The position numbers were made by a program, and so were the translations under genes. From Adhaeribacter_A terreus (lineage in GTDB: Bacteria > Bacteroidota > Bacteroidia > Cytophagales > Hymenobacteraceae), in assembly GCF_042657365.1 (NCBI RefSeq), contig NZ_JBHSKT010000004.1, forward strand, positions 310,001 through 374,000: a stretch of 64,000 nt of DNA, given 5' to 3'. Below are positions 52,012-60,345 of this stretch, in pieces; within the stretch, counting starts at the first letter, position 1, and every line of letters begins with the position of its first letter. The notes under the pieces were generated by a model, which made no database searches, was not told the origin of the DNA, and worked only from the letters and a program-made list of their open reading frames with translations.

Positions 52012-52049
52012 CCAAAAAAAATCAGCAGCAACAAAACGCTACTGCTGAT
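52012..52049 (-). terminator. terminator after the prolyl oligopeptidase gene
   Basis: Arms ATCAGCAG (52021-52028) and CTGCTGAT (52042-52049); on the minus strand a run of eight T follows. The loop contains AAAACGCTA, itself part of an S30 core. Confidence 0.8.
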
Positions 52050-52096
52050 CTTTAAAAAAGTCCAGATACCAATATCCGGATACTAAAATCTAAAAC

Positions 52097-54319
52097 CTAC
52101 TTGCCCGCATACGGATCTACGCCCATGTTGTAGTAAGCAAACGACCAGATATCGGCCCATTCCTGGATCTGCAGCGAGGTTGGTTTACCGGCGCCGTGGC
52201 CTGCTTTTACATCCACGCGAATTAAATACGGGTTCGTTCCGCCGCCTTTGGCTTGCAGCTCAGAAATGAATTTGAAGCTGTGCGATGGCACCACGCGATC
52301 GTCGTGATCTGCGGTGGTAACCATGGTTGCCGGGTAAGCAACGCCTTCTTTAATGTTGTGCAGCGGCGAGAATTTGTACAGGTTTTTGAATTGGTCTTCT
52401 TTATCCGAAGAACCGTATTCCGGAACCCAGGCCCAGCCAATGGTGAATTTGTGGAAACGTAGCATATCCAACACACCCACGCCCGGGAAAGCCACTTTTG
52501 CCAGGTCCGGACGTTGCGTCATGGTTGCGCCAACCAATAAACCACCGTTGGAGCGACCAGAAATAGCCAGTTTTTCGGTAGAAGTGTAGCCTTCTTTTTT
52601 CAGGTATTCGCCGGCGGCAATAAAGTCATCGAATACGTTTTGCTTGTTCGGGGTCATGCCGCCTTTGTGCCATTTTTCACCGTATTCGCCGCCGCCACGC
52701 AGGTTTGGCATGGCATACACACCGCCGTTTTCCAGCCACAGCAAGTTTACTGCGCTAAAGCTTGGCGTAAGCGAAATATTAAACCCGCCGTAAGCGTACA
52801 GGTAAGTCGGGTTCTGACCATCCATTTTCAGGCCTTGCTTGTGCACGATAAACATAGGTACCCGCGTTCCGTCTTTGCTGGTGTAAAAAACCTGCTTCGT
52901 TTCATAAGCATTCGGGTTCACATCCAGTTTCGGTTTCCAGAACAGTTCTGATTTGTTGTTGTCAATATCGTAGCGGTAAACGGTGGTTGGATAAGTGAAG
53001 GAAGTGAAGGTATAGAACGTTTCCTTATCATTTTTGTCGCCCGCAAAACCCGCTACAGTGCCAATGGTCGGGAATTCAAGTTCGTTCAGCTTTTTACCGT
53101 TCACATCGAAAACCAGAACCTGGCTGGCCGCATCTTTCAGGTACGTAGCCATAATGCGGCCGCCTACCATCGTTACGCCCGTCAATACATTTCCGCTTTC
53201 CGGCACAATCGTTTTCCAGTTCGCCTCCTGCGGTTTTTTCGGATCCATTAAAACGATCTTGTAATTCGGAGCATTTTTATTGGTGTGGATCAGGAGCTTA
53301 TCGCCCAGGTTTTCGATTACGTTATACTCCGATTCGTAGGTAGTAACCAGCCAGTTGATCTTGCCTTTCGGGTCTTTCAGGTCTTTATAAGCCAGCGTAC
53401 CGCCGCTTGTACCTTCAGAACCGTAGATCAGCAAAAATCTTTCGTCTTCGGTGGTTTGCGCACTGAAATTCAGCAAAGGTTTGGTTTTATCCTCGTAAAC
53501 CAGTTTATCGGCGCTTTGCGGCGTACCAATTTTGTGGAAATAGATTTTGTGGAATTCGTTTTTGTTCGAAAGCGCTTTGTCTTTTGGGGCGTCGTAGCGG
53601 CTGTAGTAAAAACCGTCGCCCTGCCAGGCTGCACCGCTGAACTTGATCCATTCCAGTTTATCTTCCAAAGGCTTTTTCGTAGCCACATCCATTACGTACC
53701 AGGTATTCCAGTCAGAACCGCCGCCGGAAGTGCCGTACGCCATATACTTGTTATTTTTCGAGAATTTAAAACCCGAAAGCGAAGTAGTACCATCGGCCGA
53801 AAGTTTATTCGGATCGATGAAAACTTCCGGCTGACCATTTAAGCTTGTTTGGCGATAAAGCACCGCCTGGTTCTGCAAGCCATCGTTTTTATAGAAATAA
53901 TAATGGTTCCCTTTTTTGAAAGGCGCGCCCATTTTCTCGTAATTCCAGAGCTGCGTTAAGCGATCTTTTATTTTATTACGGAACGGGATCTGCTCCAGAT
54001 AGCCAAACGTAACTTTATTCTGTTCTTCTACCCAGGCGGCAGTTTCCTGCGAATACTGGTCTTCGAGCCAGCGGTACGGGTCCGAAATTTTGGTACCGAA
54101 ATAATCATCGGTCTGGTCCACTTTTCTGGTAACCGGATACTTGAGGCTTTGCTTTAAAGGCTCGGCAATTTCTTTCGTCTGGGCTTCGGAAACCAACGGC
54201 CCATTACTTTTCACTTTCACTTCGCCGTTCTTCGTTTCTATTTTCGACTTTGTTTCGGTTGATTTGCAGGCATTAAGCGCGGTAGCGCCAGCGAGCAAAA
54301 ACAGAGTTGCTTTTTTCAT
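52097..54319 (-). CDS. prolyl oligopeptidase family serine peptidase (S9A), lipoprotein
   Basis: A 740-residue peptidase that should cleave short peptides after Pro. A lipoprotein signal ends ALNAC (Cys18), so it is probably anchored in the periplasm or outer membrane. After a Lys/Glu-rich linker, the start of the S9A domain has YPVTRKVDQTDDYFGTKISDPYRWLED, followed by a seven-bladed propeller and the alpha/beta hydrolase domain with the nucleophile Ser590 in SGRSNGG; candidate Asp and His are in DHDDRVVPSHS and KAGHGAGKP. Monocistronic. Confidence 0.93.
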   Translation of the reverse strand: MKKATLFLLAGATALNACKSTETKSKIETKNGEVKVKSNGPLVSEAQTKEIAEPLKQSLKYPVTRKVDQTDDYFGTKISDPYRWLEDQYSQETAAWVEEQNKVTFGYLEQIPFRNKIKDRLTQLWNYEKMGAPFKKGNHYYFYKNDGLQNQAVLYRQTSLNGQPEVFIDPNKLSADGTTSLSGFKFSKNNKYMAYGTSGGGSDWNTWYVMDVATKKPLEDKLEWIKFSGAAWQGDGFYYSRYDAPKDKALSNKNEFHKIYFHKIGTPQSADKLVYEDKTKPLLNFSAQTTEDERFLLIYGSEGTSGGTLAYKDLKDPKGKINWLVTTYESEYNVIENLGDKLLIHTNKNAPNYKIVLMDPKKPQEANWKTIVPESGNVLTGVTMVGGRIMATYLKDAASQVLVFDVNGKKLNELEFPTIGTVAGFAGDKNDKETFYTFTSFTYPTTVYRYDIDNNKSELFWKPKLDVNPNAYETKQVFYTSKDGTRVPMFIVHKQGLKMDGQNPTYLYAYGGFNISLTPSFSAVNLLWLENGGVYAMPNLRGGGEYGEKWHKGGMTPNKQNVFDDFIAAGEYLKKEGYTSTEKLAISGRSNGGLLVGATMTQRPDLAKVAFPGVGVLDMLRFHKFTIGWAWVPEYGSSDKEDQFKNLYKFSPLHNIKEGVAYPATMVTTADHDDRVVPSHSFKFISELQAKGGGTNPYLIRVDVKAGHGAGKPTSLQIQEWADIWSFAYYNMGVDPYAGK

Positions 54320-54360
54320 AAATGCAGAAAAATGTTTACCCGGCTAAGTTAAGGAATTTT

Positions 54361-54632
54361 TACCCCTCCCCAACCCTCCCCTGATTCAGGAGAGGGAGCT
54401 TTTTTAGGTTTTCGCTTCGCTCATGGGAATTAGGAAATTGGCTTTTCGACTTTTTAGACCCAAAACCATAGCGTTTTTAGCTCGAACCTAATACATTGTT
54501 GCGTCATTCCGAGCTTGTCGAGGAAACTTATGGAAATTACAATGGAATTTTGAGCGAAGAGCGATAAATTCCTTACAAGCCCGAAACACGAAAATCCTCT
54601 CCCCTGATTTAGGGGAGGGTTAGGGTGGGGTA
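54361..54632. repeat. second nested inverted repeat (outer CCCCTCCCC-type, inner GTCATTCCGAG-type)
   Basis: Outer arms at 54361-54397 and 54595-54632 (TACCCCTCCCCAACCCTCCC and inverse). Inside lies a GTCATTCCGAGCTTGTCGAG sequence at 54502-54521 with a weak inverse near 54552-54580, and an S30 copy. A lone outer arm recurs near 63566. Confidence 0.7.
54448..54477 (-). repeat. S30 element copy
   Basis: Minus-oriented: core AAAACGCTATGGTTTT, tail GGGTCTAAAAAGTC. In a divergent spacer, inside the nested repeat. Confidence 0.8.
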
Positions 54633-54639
54633 AATTCCC

Positions 54640-54647
54640 TACCTTTG
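54640..54647 (+). promoter_or_regulatory. -7 box of the glycosyltransferase gene
   Basis: TACCTTTG, 22 nt before the ATG at 54670. It lies just outside the CCCC-type repeat, whose arm occupies the -33 region. Confidence 0.45.
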
Positions 54648-54669
54648 TATGCTCTAAATTCCCAAACCA

Positions 54670-55539
54670 ATGAAAGTCTCCGGTTTTACCTTCGTAAAGA
54701 ACGCCGTGCAGTTCAGCTACCCCATTGTAGAAGCCATAACCTCTATTTTGCCGGTTTGCGACGAATTTATTGTGAGCGTAGGCGATTGCGAAGATGGAAC
54801 CTTAGAGTTGATCCAAAGCATCAATTCGCCCAAAATAAAGATCATCCGCAGTGTTTGGGACAATTCTTTGCGCGAAGGCGGAAAAGTGCTGGCCGTAGAA
54901 ACGAACAAAGCTTTAGATGCTATTTCCCCGGATTCGGACTGGGCTTTTTACATTCAGGGCGATGAAGTGGTGCACGAAAAATACCTGGAAACCATTAAAC
55001 AGGAAATGCTGCGCTGGAAAGACAAACCCGAAGTGGAAGGCTTGCTTTTCAAGTATCTTCATTTTTATGGCACTTACGATTTTATAGCCAATTCAAGAGG
55101 TTGGTACCGCCACGAGATCCGCATCATCCGCAACGATAAAAGCATCCGAAGTTTTAAAGATGCGCAAGGCTTCCGGAAAAACGACCGCAAGCTGAACGTA
55201 AAACCCATAGATGCTTACGTGTACCATTACGGTTGGGTAAAACACCCCGCCGATATGAAAAAGAAGGAAGCTACTTTTCACAAACTCTGGCACGACGATG
55301 CCTGGGTAAAAGAAAAAGTAGAAACCTCCGACCTGTTCGATTATTCTAAAATTGACAGCTTAGGCAAATTTACCGGCACGCACCCGGCCGTAATGCAAAA
55401 GCGCCTGCAACAAGTAAACTGGCAGCTCAACTTCGACCCGAGCCGCCAAAACCTGAGCCTGAAAAAACGCCTGCTCCACTGGTTCGAACAAAAAACCGGT
55501 GTGCGTTTATTTGAATACAAGAACTACAATATTATTTAG
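54670..55539 (+). CDS. glycosyltransferase (GT2-like)
   Basis: A 289-residue cytoplasmic or membrane-associated sugar transferase. The start MKVSGFTFVKNAVQFSYPIVEAITSILPVCDEFIVSVGDCEDGT is the usual beginning of a GT-A fold; WAFYIQGDEVVHEKY (residues ~96-110) holds the probable metal-binding Asp-x-Glu/Asp motif in the position of DXD. There is no membrane helix. Donor and acceptor are unknown. The gene stands alone, without other polysaccharide genes nearby, so its pathway cannot be inferred from context. Confidence 0.85.
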   Translation: MKVSGFTFVKNAVQFSYPIVEAITSILPVCDEFIVSVGDCEDGTLELIQSINSPKIKIIRSVWDNSLREGGKVLAVETNKALDAISPDSDWAFYIQGDEVVHEKYLETIKQEMLRWKDKPEVEGLLFKYLHFYGTYDFIANSRGWYRHEIRIIRNDKSIRSFKDAQGFRKNDRKLNVKPIDAYVYHYGWVKHPADMKKKEATFHKLWHDDAWVKEKVETSDLFDYSKIDSLGKFTGTHPAVMQKRLQQVNWQLNFDPSRQNLSLKKRLLHWFEQKTGVRLFEYKNYNII

Positions 55540-55550
55540 AAACCTTTTAT

Positions 55551-55685
55551 TGTCAGAATCAGGATTTGCAGGATTAAAGGATTTGCAGGATCTCTCGAGG
55601 TCAGACTGCTGATTATTCGGATCACTTTTGCCGTAACACTACTTCAGATAAAATTCCTAGAAATCTTTTAATCCATTTCATCAGC
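55551..55685. repeat. AGGATTTGCAGGATT-type intergenic repeat
   Basis: Left part 55551-55591 has three copies of the word AGGATT(TGC) spaced ~12 bp; the right part 55651-55684 contains the inverse (AAATCTTTTAATCC, CATTTCATCAG). Similar repeats are common in Bacteroidota spacers. A fragment is present near 43485. Confidence 0.75.
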
Positions 55686-55689
55686 GCCA

Positions 55690-55718
55690 AAAACGGTAGG
55701 GTTTTAGCCTGAAAAAGT
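55690..55718 (+). repeat. S30 element copy, near-consensus
   Basis: Core AAAACGGTAGGGTTTT, tail AGCCTGAAAAAGT, followed 10 bp later by a terminator hairpin. Confidence 0.85.
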
Positions 55719-55728
55719 GCTATGAAAT

Positions 55729-55766
55729 AAACCTCCCAGGTTTCAGAAGCCTGTGAGGTTTTACTT
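55729..55766. terminator. terminator downstream of the glycosyltransferase gene
   Basis: Arms AAACCTCCCAGG (55729-55740) and CCTGTGAGGTTT (55750-55761), one mismatch, followed by a T-rich run. Confidence 0.75.
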
Positions 55767-55769
55767 TTC

Positions 55770-55799
55770 AAAACGGTAGCATTTCCACCTCAAAAACTC
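55770..55799 (+). repeat. S30 element copy
   Basis: Core AAAACGGTAGCATTTC, tail CACCTCAAAAACTC. It starts directly after the preceding terminator. Confidence 0.75.
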
Positions 55800-55833
55800 A
55801 ACCCAAATTCATTGTCGTCTGCTTTTTAAAACT

Positions 55834-55869
55834 AAAAAGCCGCCCCGAAAATCTCCGAAGCGGCTTTTA
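55834..55869. terminator. bidirectional terminator after the thioredoxin operon
   Basis: Arms AAAAAGCCGC (55834-55843) and GCGGCTTTTA (55860-55869) with a 16-base loop that holds a further CCG/CGG pair. Confidence 0.8.
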
Positions 55870-55892
55870 TTCAAAATTCAATAACTCACTAA

Positions 55893-56135
55893 TTAAGAGA
55901 TCGAAGCGCGCACTTTTTTCGTGTATTCGCGCAGCGCGGTAGTGAAATCGGATTTATGGGCTTCCATGTGGTTTAGGATGAAAATAGCAGCGAAAATATG
56001 CGTCAGTTTTTCACCTTCATCATCGCCGGGAATATCAAAATCAATTGGTTTTTCATCGAGCAGCGCTTCTTCGGCCTGTACCAGCTGGTGTAACGTGTGG
56101 TTCTCTACGATGTGTTTTATAGCCGGAATTTTCAT
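55893..56135 (-). CDS. small conserved protein cotranscribed with thioredoxin (DUF6952-like)
   Basis: An 80-residue soluble, acidic, mostly helical protein: MKIPAIKHIVENHTLHQLVQAEEALLDEKPIDFDIPGDDEGEKLTHIFAAIFIL, then a basic C-terminus. I believe it matches the Bacteroidota family DUF6952, but the family number is from memory. It starts 6 bp after the stop of the thioredoxin gene, so the two are one operon. No catalytic motif and no Cys are present, so it is not itself a thiol enzyme. A partnership with the thioredoxin is inferred from context. Confidence 0.7.
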   Translation of the reverse strand: MKIPAIKHIVENHTLHQLVQAEEALLDEKPIDFDIPGDDEGEKLTHIFAAIFILNHMEAHKSDFTTALREYTKKVRASIS

Positions 56136-56141
56136 AAGTAC

Positions 56142-56459
56142 TTAGTTCAGTTTATTGATCAGAGCCGTTACGGCTTCTTCTTTGCTAGCCGCTACAGTAT
56201 CTACCAATTGTCCGTTTTTAAAAACCGCGAAGAAAGGCAGGTTGGTTACGTTGGCCGCTTTGCGCGCTTCCGGGTTGGTTTCGGCGTTCACGTCTAGAAA
56301 AGCAATGCCTTTAAAATCTTCACTTTCTGACATGCGTTTGAATTTTGGCGAAAACAACCGGCAATTGCCGCACCAGTCGGCGTAATATTTCACTACTACT
56401 TTATCATTTTGCGCCAGTAGATCGGCAAATTCGGTATCGGTTACTTGCTGTACAGCCAT
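56142..56459 (-). CDS. thioredoxin family protein with CGNC active site
   Basis: A 105-residue cytoplasmic thiol-disulfide protein. The active site is WCGNC (Cys30, Cys33) in place of the classical WCGPC; Asn in place of Pro usually raises the redox potential. The cis-Pro loop is present as TNLPFFAVFKNGQ. The start MAVQQVTDTEFADLLAQND has no signal peptide. A near-consensus promoter lies 86-117 bp upstream and an S30 copy abuts the start codon. Because it is not a canonical TrxA, a more specialised reductase or peroxiredoxin partner is possible. Confidence 0.9.
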   Translation of the reverse strand: MAVQQVTDTEFADLLAQNDKVVVKYYADWCGNCRLFSPKFKRMSESEDFKGIAFLDVNAETNPEARKAANVTNLPFFAVFKNGQLVDTVAASKEEAVTALINKLN

Positions 56460-56460
56460 A

Positions 56461-56490
56461 AAAATGCTATCGTTTTACGTTAAAAAACTA
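56461..56490 (+). repeat. S30 element copy at the thioredoxin start codon
   Basis: Core AAAATGCTATCGTTTT, tail ACGTTAAAAAACT. It begins two bases upstream of the minus-strand ATG, thus it is part of the 5' leader. Confidence 0.7.
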
Positions 56491-56544
56491 CTACGGAATA
56501 AACATACTGCCAGCCGTTTTAAAAGTTGCAGGGCAGCTGTTTCA

Positions 56545-56576
56545 CAAAGATAACCAAGCCCCGTTAAAGAAAGCAA
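56545..56576 (-). promoter_or_regulatory. promoter of the thioredoxin operon
   Basis: Minus strand: TTG (56576-56574), 21 nt, TATCTTTG (56552-56545), a good match to the Bacteroidota pattern. The leader is ~80 nt and includes an S30 copy. Confidence 0.55.
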
Positions 56577-56669
56577 TTATACATACAACAATTCTATATT
56601 GGCCCCGTAACCTATCTGCCCCTTATTCTACTTATCCGGAAAACAGCTTTTTGTTACGCACCCAACCCC

Positions 56670-58436
56670 ATGGATAAAGATCTTACGCACGCAATAGCGC
56701 CGGCGCACGCCCCCAAGCTAACCGAACTCCCAGCCACCGCCATCTGCGGCAACGATATTACATCTTCCTGCCTGTATGTTTCGTCGCTGGCCATTATTTA
56801 TTCAGGGCAGTATGCCTGGGTAGCGTTGCTGATGGTAGGCGGCGTGCTCTTTTTATTCCGGAAAATTTATGGCGAAGTAGTTGGTGCCTTGCCATTAAAC
56901 GGCGGTGCTTACAATGCCTTGCTGAACACTACCAGCAAAAGAACCGCGTCGCTGGCTGCTTGCCTAACCTTGCTTTCTTACATGGCCACCGCCGTAATCT
57001 CCGCTTCCGAAGCTATGCATTACGTGCATCATCTTTGGGAAGGTTTACCTGTTATTTATGCTACTATTGGTTTGCTGGCTTTTTTCATGGGCTTAACCAT
57101 CATGGGCATCGGCGAATCTTCTATTGTGGCGGTCATTATTTTTATAACGCATATTGCCACGCTTACACTGCTCATTCTTATTGGCGCCTGGTTTTTATTC
57201 AACCATGGGTTCGATATTTTACGGCTTAACTACAGCCAACCAATAAAAGGCAGCATCTGGCAGGCTTTATTTTTCGGGTTTTCGGCGGCCATGCTCGGTA
57301 TTTCCGGTTTTGAAAGCTCCGCGAATTTTGTGGAAGAACAAGCCCCCGGGGTATTCTTAAAAACCCTGCGAAATATGTGGCTGGCCGTTACAGTTTTTAA
57401 TCCGCTTACTGCATTTTTAGCTTTAGCTATAATTCCCATTGCGCAAGTGGCCGGCCACCAGGAAGCCTTGCTGGCTTACTTGGGCGAAGTGGCCGGCGGA
57501 CCATGGCTGGCAACCTTGGTTTCTGTAAATGCAGCTATGGTTTTAAGTGGCGCAGTTTTAACGTCTTACGTGGGTGTAACCGGTTTGGTGCACCGCATGA
57601 CACTGGACCGCTGCCTGCCGCAATTCCTCCTCAAAACCAATAAACGAGGCACCGCCTACCTGATCATGATCGCGTTTTTCCTGCTTTGTGTTTCTATTCT
57701 GTTAATTACGCGGGGAAATTTAGGCGCACTGGCAGGGGTTTATACCATTTCTTTTCTCTCGGTAATGGGTTTGTTCGGCTTTGGCAATATTCTGCTGAAA
57801 ATAAAACGCAACCGCCTCCCCCGTCCGGTCCGCGCCTCGGTTTTAACCGTGTTGGTTGCGGTTGCAGCCGTTTTAGCCGCCTTATTTGGGAACGCTATTC
57901 TAAACCCGGCCTACGTACTGGTTTTCCTCCAATACTTTATTCCAACGGCTACGTTAGTTTTTATTATGCTTTACCGCACTACTTTACTTGGTATAATTGC
58001 CTATGCCGTGCGGCAGATAAAAGGACCGTTTGCGCGCTACCTGCCTTTTAATTCTTACCGCGTGAAAAGGCTTATCGGCCGCATCCGAAGTCAGGAATTC
58101 GTGTTCTTTACCCGCGGCGACAATATTGCCAACATCAACAAAGTAATGCGCTACATCGACGAAAACGAGCACACCCGCCGCCTAAAAATTGTGAACGTGA
58201 TTAAAGAAGGCGAAGTGCCCGATAAAAAACTGATCCACGAAGTAGATGTGCTGGACCGCGCTTACCCAAGCTTCGTGGTAGATTTTGTGGTCATTAAAGG
58301 TCATTTCGGTCCGGAACTGATCCAGGAACTTTCCGACAAATGGCTGATTCCCAAAAACTTCATGTTCATCGGCTCTCCCGGCGACCGCTTTATTTACGGC
58401 ATAGAAGAACTGGGCGGGGTACGGCTGGTCATTTGA
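56670..58436 (+). CDS. APC family permease with C-terminal soluble extension
   Basis: A 588-residue inner-membrane transporter with about twelve membrane helices in the first ~450 residues, including helix 1 with SCLYVSSLAIIYSGQ and the MGGV..NGGAYNALLN-type loop of amino-acid/polyamine permeases. The last ~125 residues are soluble (RSQEFVFFTRGDNIANINKVMRYIDE...), probably a cytoplasmic alpha/beta regulatory domain related to universal-stress-type folds. Substrate is unknown; amino acid is the default guess. No operon partner. Start MDKDLTHAIAPAHAPKLTELPATAICGNDI. Confidence 0.85.
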   Translation: MDKDLTHAIAPAHAPKLTELPATAICGNDITSSCLYVSSLAIIYSGQYAWVALLMVGGVLFLFRKIYGEVVGALPLNGGAYNALLNTTSKRTASLAACLTLLSYMATAVISASEAMHYVHHLWEGLPVIYATIGLLAFFMGLTIMGIGESSIVAVIIFITHIATLTLLILIGAWFLFNHGFDILRLNYSQPIKGSIWQALFFGFSAAMLGISGFESSANFVEEQAPGVFLKTLRNMWLAVTVFNPLTAFLALAIIPIAQVAGHQEALLAYLGEVAGGPWLATLVSVNAAMVLSGAVLTSYVGVTGLVHRMTLDRCLPQFLLKTNKRGTAYLIMIAFFLLCVSILLITRGNLGALAGVYTISFLSVMGLFGFGNILLKIKRNRLPRPVRASVLTVLVAVAAVLAALFGNAILNPAYVLVFLQYFIPTATLVFIMLYRTTLLGIIAYAVRQIKGPFARYLPFNSYRVKRLIGRIRSQEFVFFTRGDNIANINKVMRYIDENEHTRRLKIVNVIKEGEVPDKKLIHEVDVLDRAYPSFVVDFVVIKGHFGPELIQELSDKWLIPKNFMFIGSPGDRFIYGIEELGGVRLVI

Positions 58437-58447
58437 TTTACTCAGGC

Positions 58448-58476
58448 ACTTTTTCCAGCCAAAAGCATAGCGTTTT
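58448..58476 (-). repeat. S30 element copy
   Basis: Minus-oriented: core AAAACGCTATGCTTTT, tail GGCTGGAAAAAGT. Ends one base from the stop codon of the minus-strand lipoprotein gene. Confidence 0.82.
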
Positions 58477-58477
58477 C

Positions 58478-59047
58478 TTACCAGTTCGGGCCTTTCGCCG
58501 GCTTTGGTTTTACCTTCACGGTCCGCACTTCAATTAACCGCTGCTTCGGCACCCTGAAGACCCAGAAACCGTTTTCGGCTACTTTCTCTTTGGCGCAAAC
58601 CAGTTCCGTATTTTTAACCGGCCGCACATATAAAAGGCTATCGGTTAAGGTCTGAAAAGTGGCCGGCGATTTTCCTTCGTTCTCCGAAAGTTCGTTATGA
58701 TATTTGCGGAGTTCAGCCATTTCAGTTTCCAATTTTTGCACGTCGGCTGCCGCAGAAATCATTTCCGCCCGCCCGAAATATTTCTTCTGAAACTGCTGGT
58801 ATGGTTGGGTAAAAACAAAATTGCAAGCCGAATCGGTAGTAACCAATCGCTGCTGTTCCTGCAAAATCAAAGTGAGTACACTATCAGCCACGCGGCGGGT
58901 TTCGGTAGCAATTTGCTGGCGGCTCATGCGTTTTACTTTCCGTTCTTCTACGGCCAACGCCACTTCTTTCAGGTTATCCAAAGGCTTTGGTTTGCAGCCA
59001 AAACTGAAAAACGCTATCAAAATCGAACAAAAAAGTATTGGTTTCAT
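58478..59047 (-). CDS. lipoprotein of unknown function
   Basis: A 189-residue protein. The ATG at 59047 (MKPILFCSILIAFFSFGC) gives a lipoprotein signal with the lipidated Cys at residue 18; the frame opens 8 codons further upstream. The mature part starts with a basic helical region (EERKVKRMSRQQIATETRRVADSVLTLILQEQQ) and includes predicted helices up to residue ~130. The layout resembles Tll0287/DUF3365-type sensor domains, but I do not see a haem-binding CxxCH, so no function is assigned. Divergent from prfA. Confidence 0.65.
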   Translation of the reverse strand: MKPILFCSILIAFFSFGCKPKPLDNLKEVALAVEERKVKRMSRQQIATETRRVADSVLTLILQEQQRLVTTDSACNFVFTQPYQQFQKKYFGRAEMISAAADVQKLETEMAELRKYHNELSENEGKSPATFQTLTDSLLYVRPVKNTELVCAKEKVAENGFWVFRVPKQRLIEVRTVKVKPKPAKGPNW

Positions 59048-59100
59048 GTTGGTAACTTGGGTAAATAGCAACGGATTAAAATTTCTCCGCTGCTATTTAC

Positions 59101-59108
59101 TATCTTTG
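59101..59108 (+). promoter_or_regulatory. -7 box of prfA
   Basis: TATCTTTG, 25 nt before the ATG at 59134, a perfect -7 element. No clear -33 TTTG is found. Confidence 0.5.
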
Positions 59109-59133
59109 CAGTTAAATCCCAATTTCCGGAGTA

Positions 59134-60204
59134 ATGTTAGATAAATTAGAAGCCATAAAAATACGTTTTGAAGAAGTAAGTCAGCTCCTCATCCAGCCCG
59201 ATGCTATGGAAGACCTGAAACGCTTCAAAACGCTGAACAAAGAATATAAAGATCTGGAAAAGATCGTAATTGAATATAAAAATTACCAGAACCTGCTTGG
59301 CAACATCGAAAACGCCAAACAGGTAATTGCCACCGAAAAAGACGAGGAATTCCGCGAAATGGCAAAGGGAGAACTCGATGAATTGCTGCCGCAGCGCGAA
59401 GTAATGGAAGAAGCCATTAAAGAAATGCTCATTCCGAAAGACCCGAACGACAGCAAAGACATTATTGTGGAGATCCGCGCGGGCGCGGGTGGCGACGAAG
59501 CTTCTATTTTTGCGGGCGATCTTCAGCGTATGTATTACCGTTTTGCAGAAAAGCAGGGCTGGAAAACCGAACTCATCGATGCTACCGAAGGTACTTCCGG
59601 TGGTTACAAAGAGATCATTTTCGGCGTTTCCGGCGAAGACGTTTACGGCAAAATGAAATACGAAAGCGGTGTGCACCGCGTACAGCGCGTACCAGCCACC
59701 GAAACCCAGGGCCGTATTCACACTTCCGTAGCTTCGGTGGTAGTTTTACCGGAAGTTGAAGAATTCGACATTGACTTGAACATGGGCGACATCCGGAAAG
59801 ACCTTTACTGTGCTTCGGGCCCGGGTGGTCAGTCGGTAAACACCACGTATTCTGCCGTTCGTTTAACCCACTTACCTTCGGGTTTGGTGGCGCAATGCCA
59901 GGACCAGAAATCGCAGATTAAAAACTTCGAGAAAGCCCTGAAAGTATTGCGTTCGCGCGTATACGAAATGGAGCTTGCTAAGAAACTCGAAGCTGAAGGT
60001 GCCCAGCGTAAAAGCATGGTTGGCGGCGGCGACCGTTCCGATAAAATTCGTACTTACAACTACCCGCAGGGCCGCGTAACCGATCACCGCATTGGCTACA
60101 CGGTTTACAACCTCCCAACCGTAATGGACGGCGGCATCGAAGATTTCATTTCCGAACTGCGCTTAGCCGAAAACGCCGAACGTCTGAAAGAAGGTGCGGT
60201 TTAA
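59134..60204 (+). CDS. prfA: peptide chain release factor 1
   Basis: Terminates translation at UAA and UAG. The 356-residue protein has the stop-codon recognition tripeptide PAT (in RVPATETQGRIHT), which specifies RF1 rather than RF2, and the catalytic GGQ in CASGPGGQSVNTTYSAVRLTH. Conserved GRVTDHRI near the C-terminus. There is a plausible Shine-Dalgarno GGAG 5 bp before the ATG. It is divergent from the lipoprotein gene and ends before a strong terminator. No programmed frameshift (that would be RF2). Confidence 0.97.
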   Translation: MLDKLEAIKIRFEEVSQLLIQPDAMEDLKRFKTLNKEYKDLEKIVIEYKNYQNLLGNIENAKQVIATEKDEEFREMAKGELDELLPQREVMEEAIKEMLIPKDPNDSKDIIVEIRAGAGGDEASIFAGDLQRMYYRFAEKQGWKTELIDATEGTSGGYKEIIFGVSGEDVYGKMKYESGVHRVQRVPATETQGRIHTSVASVVVLPEVEEFDIDLNMGDIRKDLYCASGPGGQSVNTTYSAVRLTHLPSGLVAQCQDQKSQIKNFEKALKVLRSRVYEMELAKKLEAEGAQRKSMVGGGDRSDKIRTYNYPQGRVTDHRIGYTVYNLPTVMDGGIEDFISELRLAENAERLKEGAV

Positions 60205-60293
60205 GGTAATGATTTTTTAATGTGCTAATGTGCTGTTAAAAATTTAAAGATTTAAAAATGTGGAAATTTGAAAAGGATTTCCGCACTAGATAG

Positions 60294-60328
60294 AAAAAGC
60301 CGGTAGCTAAATGTTACCGGCTTTTTTT
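60294..60328 (+). terminator. terminator after prfA
   Basis: Arms AAAAAGCCGGTA (60294-60305) and TACCGGCTTTTT (60315-60326), perfect pairing over 12 bp, ending in a T-run. Confidence 0.88.
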
Positions 60329-60330
60329 GT

Positions 60331-60338
60331 TAATTTTG
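60331..60338 (+). promoter_or_regulatory. -7 box next to the small membrane protein start
   Basis: TAATTTTG 7 nt before the ATG at 60346. If used, the mRNA would be almost leaderless from 60346, or start ~10 nt before the ATG at 60355. Confidence 0.4.
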
Positions 60339-60345
60339 GTAATAA

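Larger units (their letters stand above)
54320..54669. other. repeat-filled divergent spacer
   Basis: No gene in ~350 bp between the peptidase and glycosyltransferase genes. It holds nested inverted repeats, one S30 copy and, at its right end, a TACCTTTG -7 box. Confidence 0.75.
55540..55892. other. repeat-filled convergent spacer
   Basis: No gene. It contains one AGGATTTGCAGGATT-type inverted repeat, two S30 copies each beside a hairpin, and the terminator of the thioredoxin operon. A short GTCGTCTGC sequence near 55814 may be a decayed CATTGCCGTCTGC arm. Confidence 0.7.
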
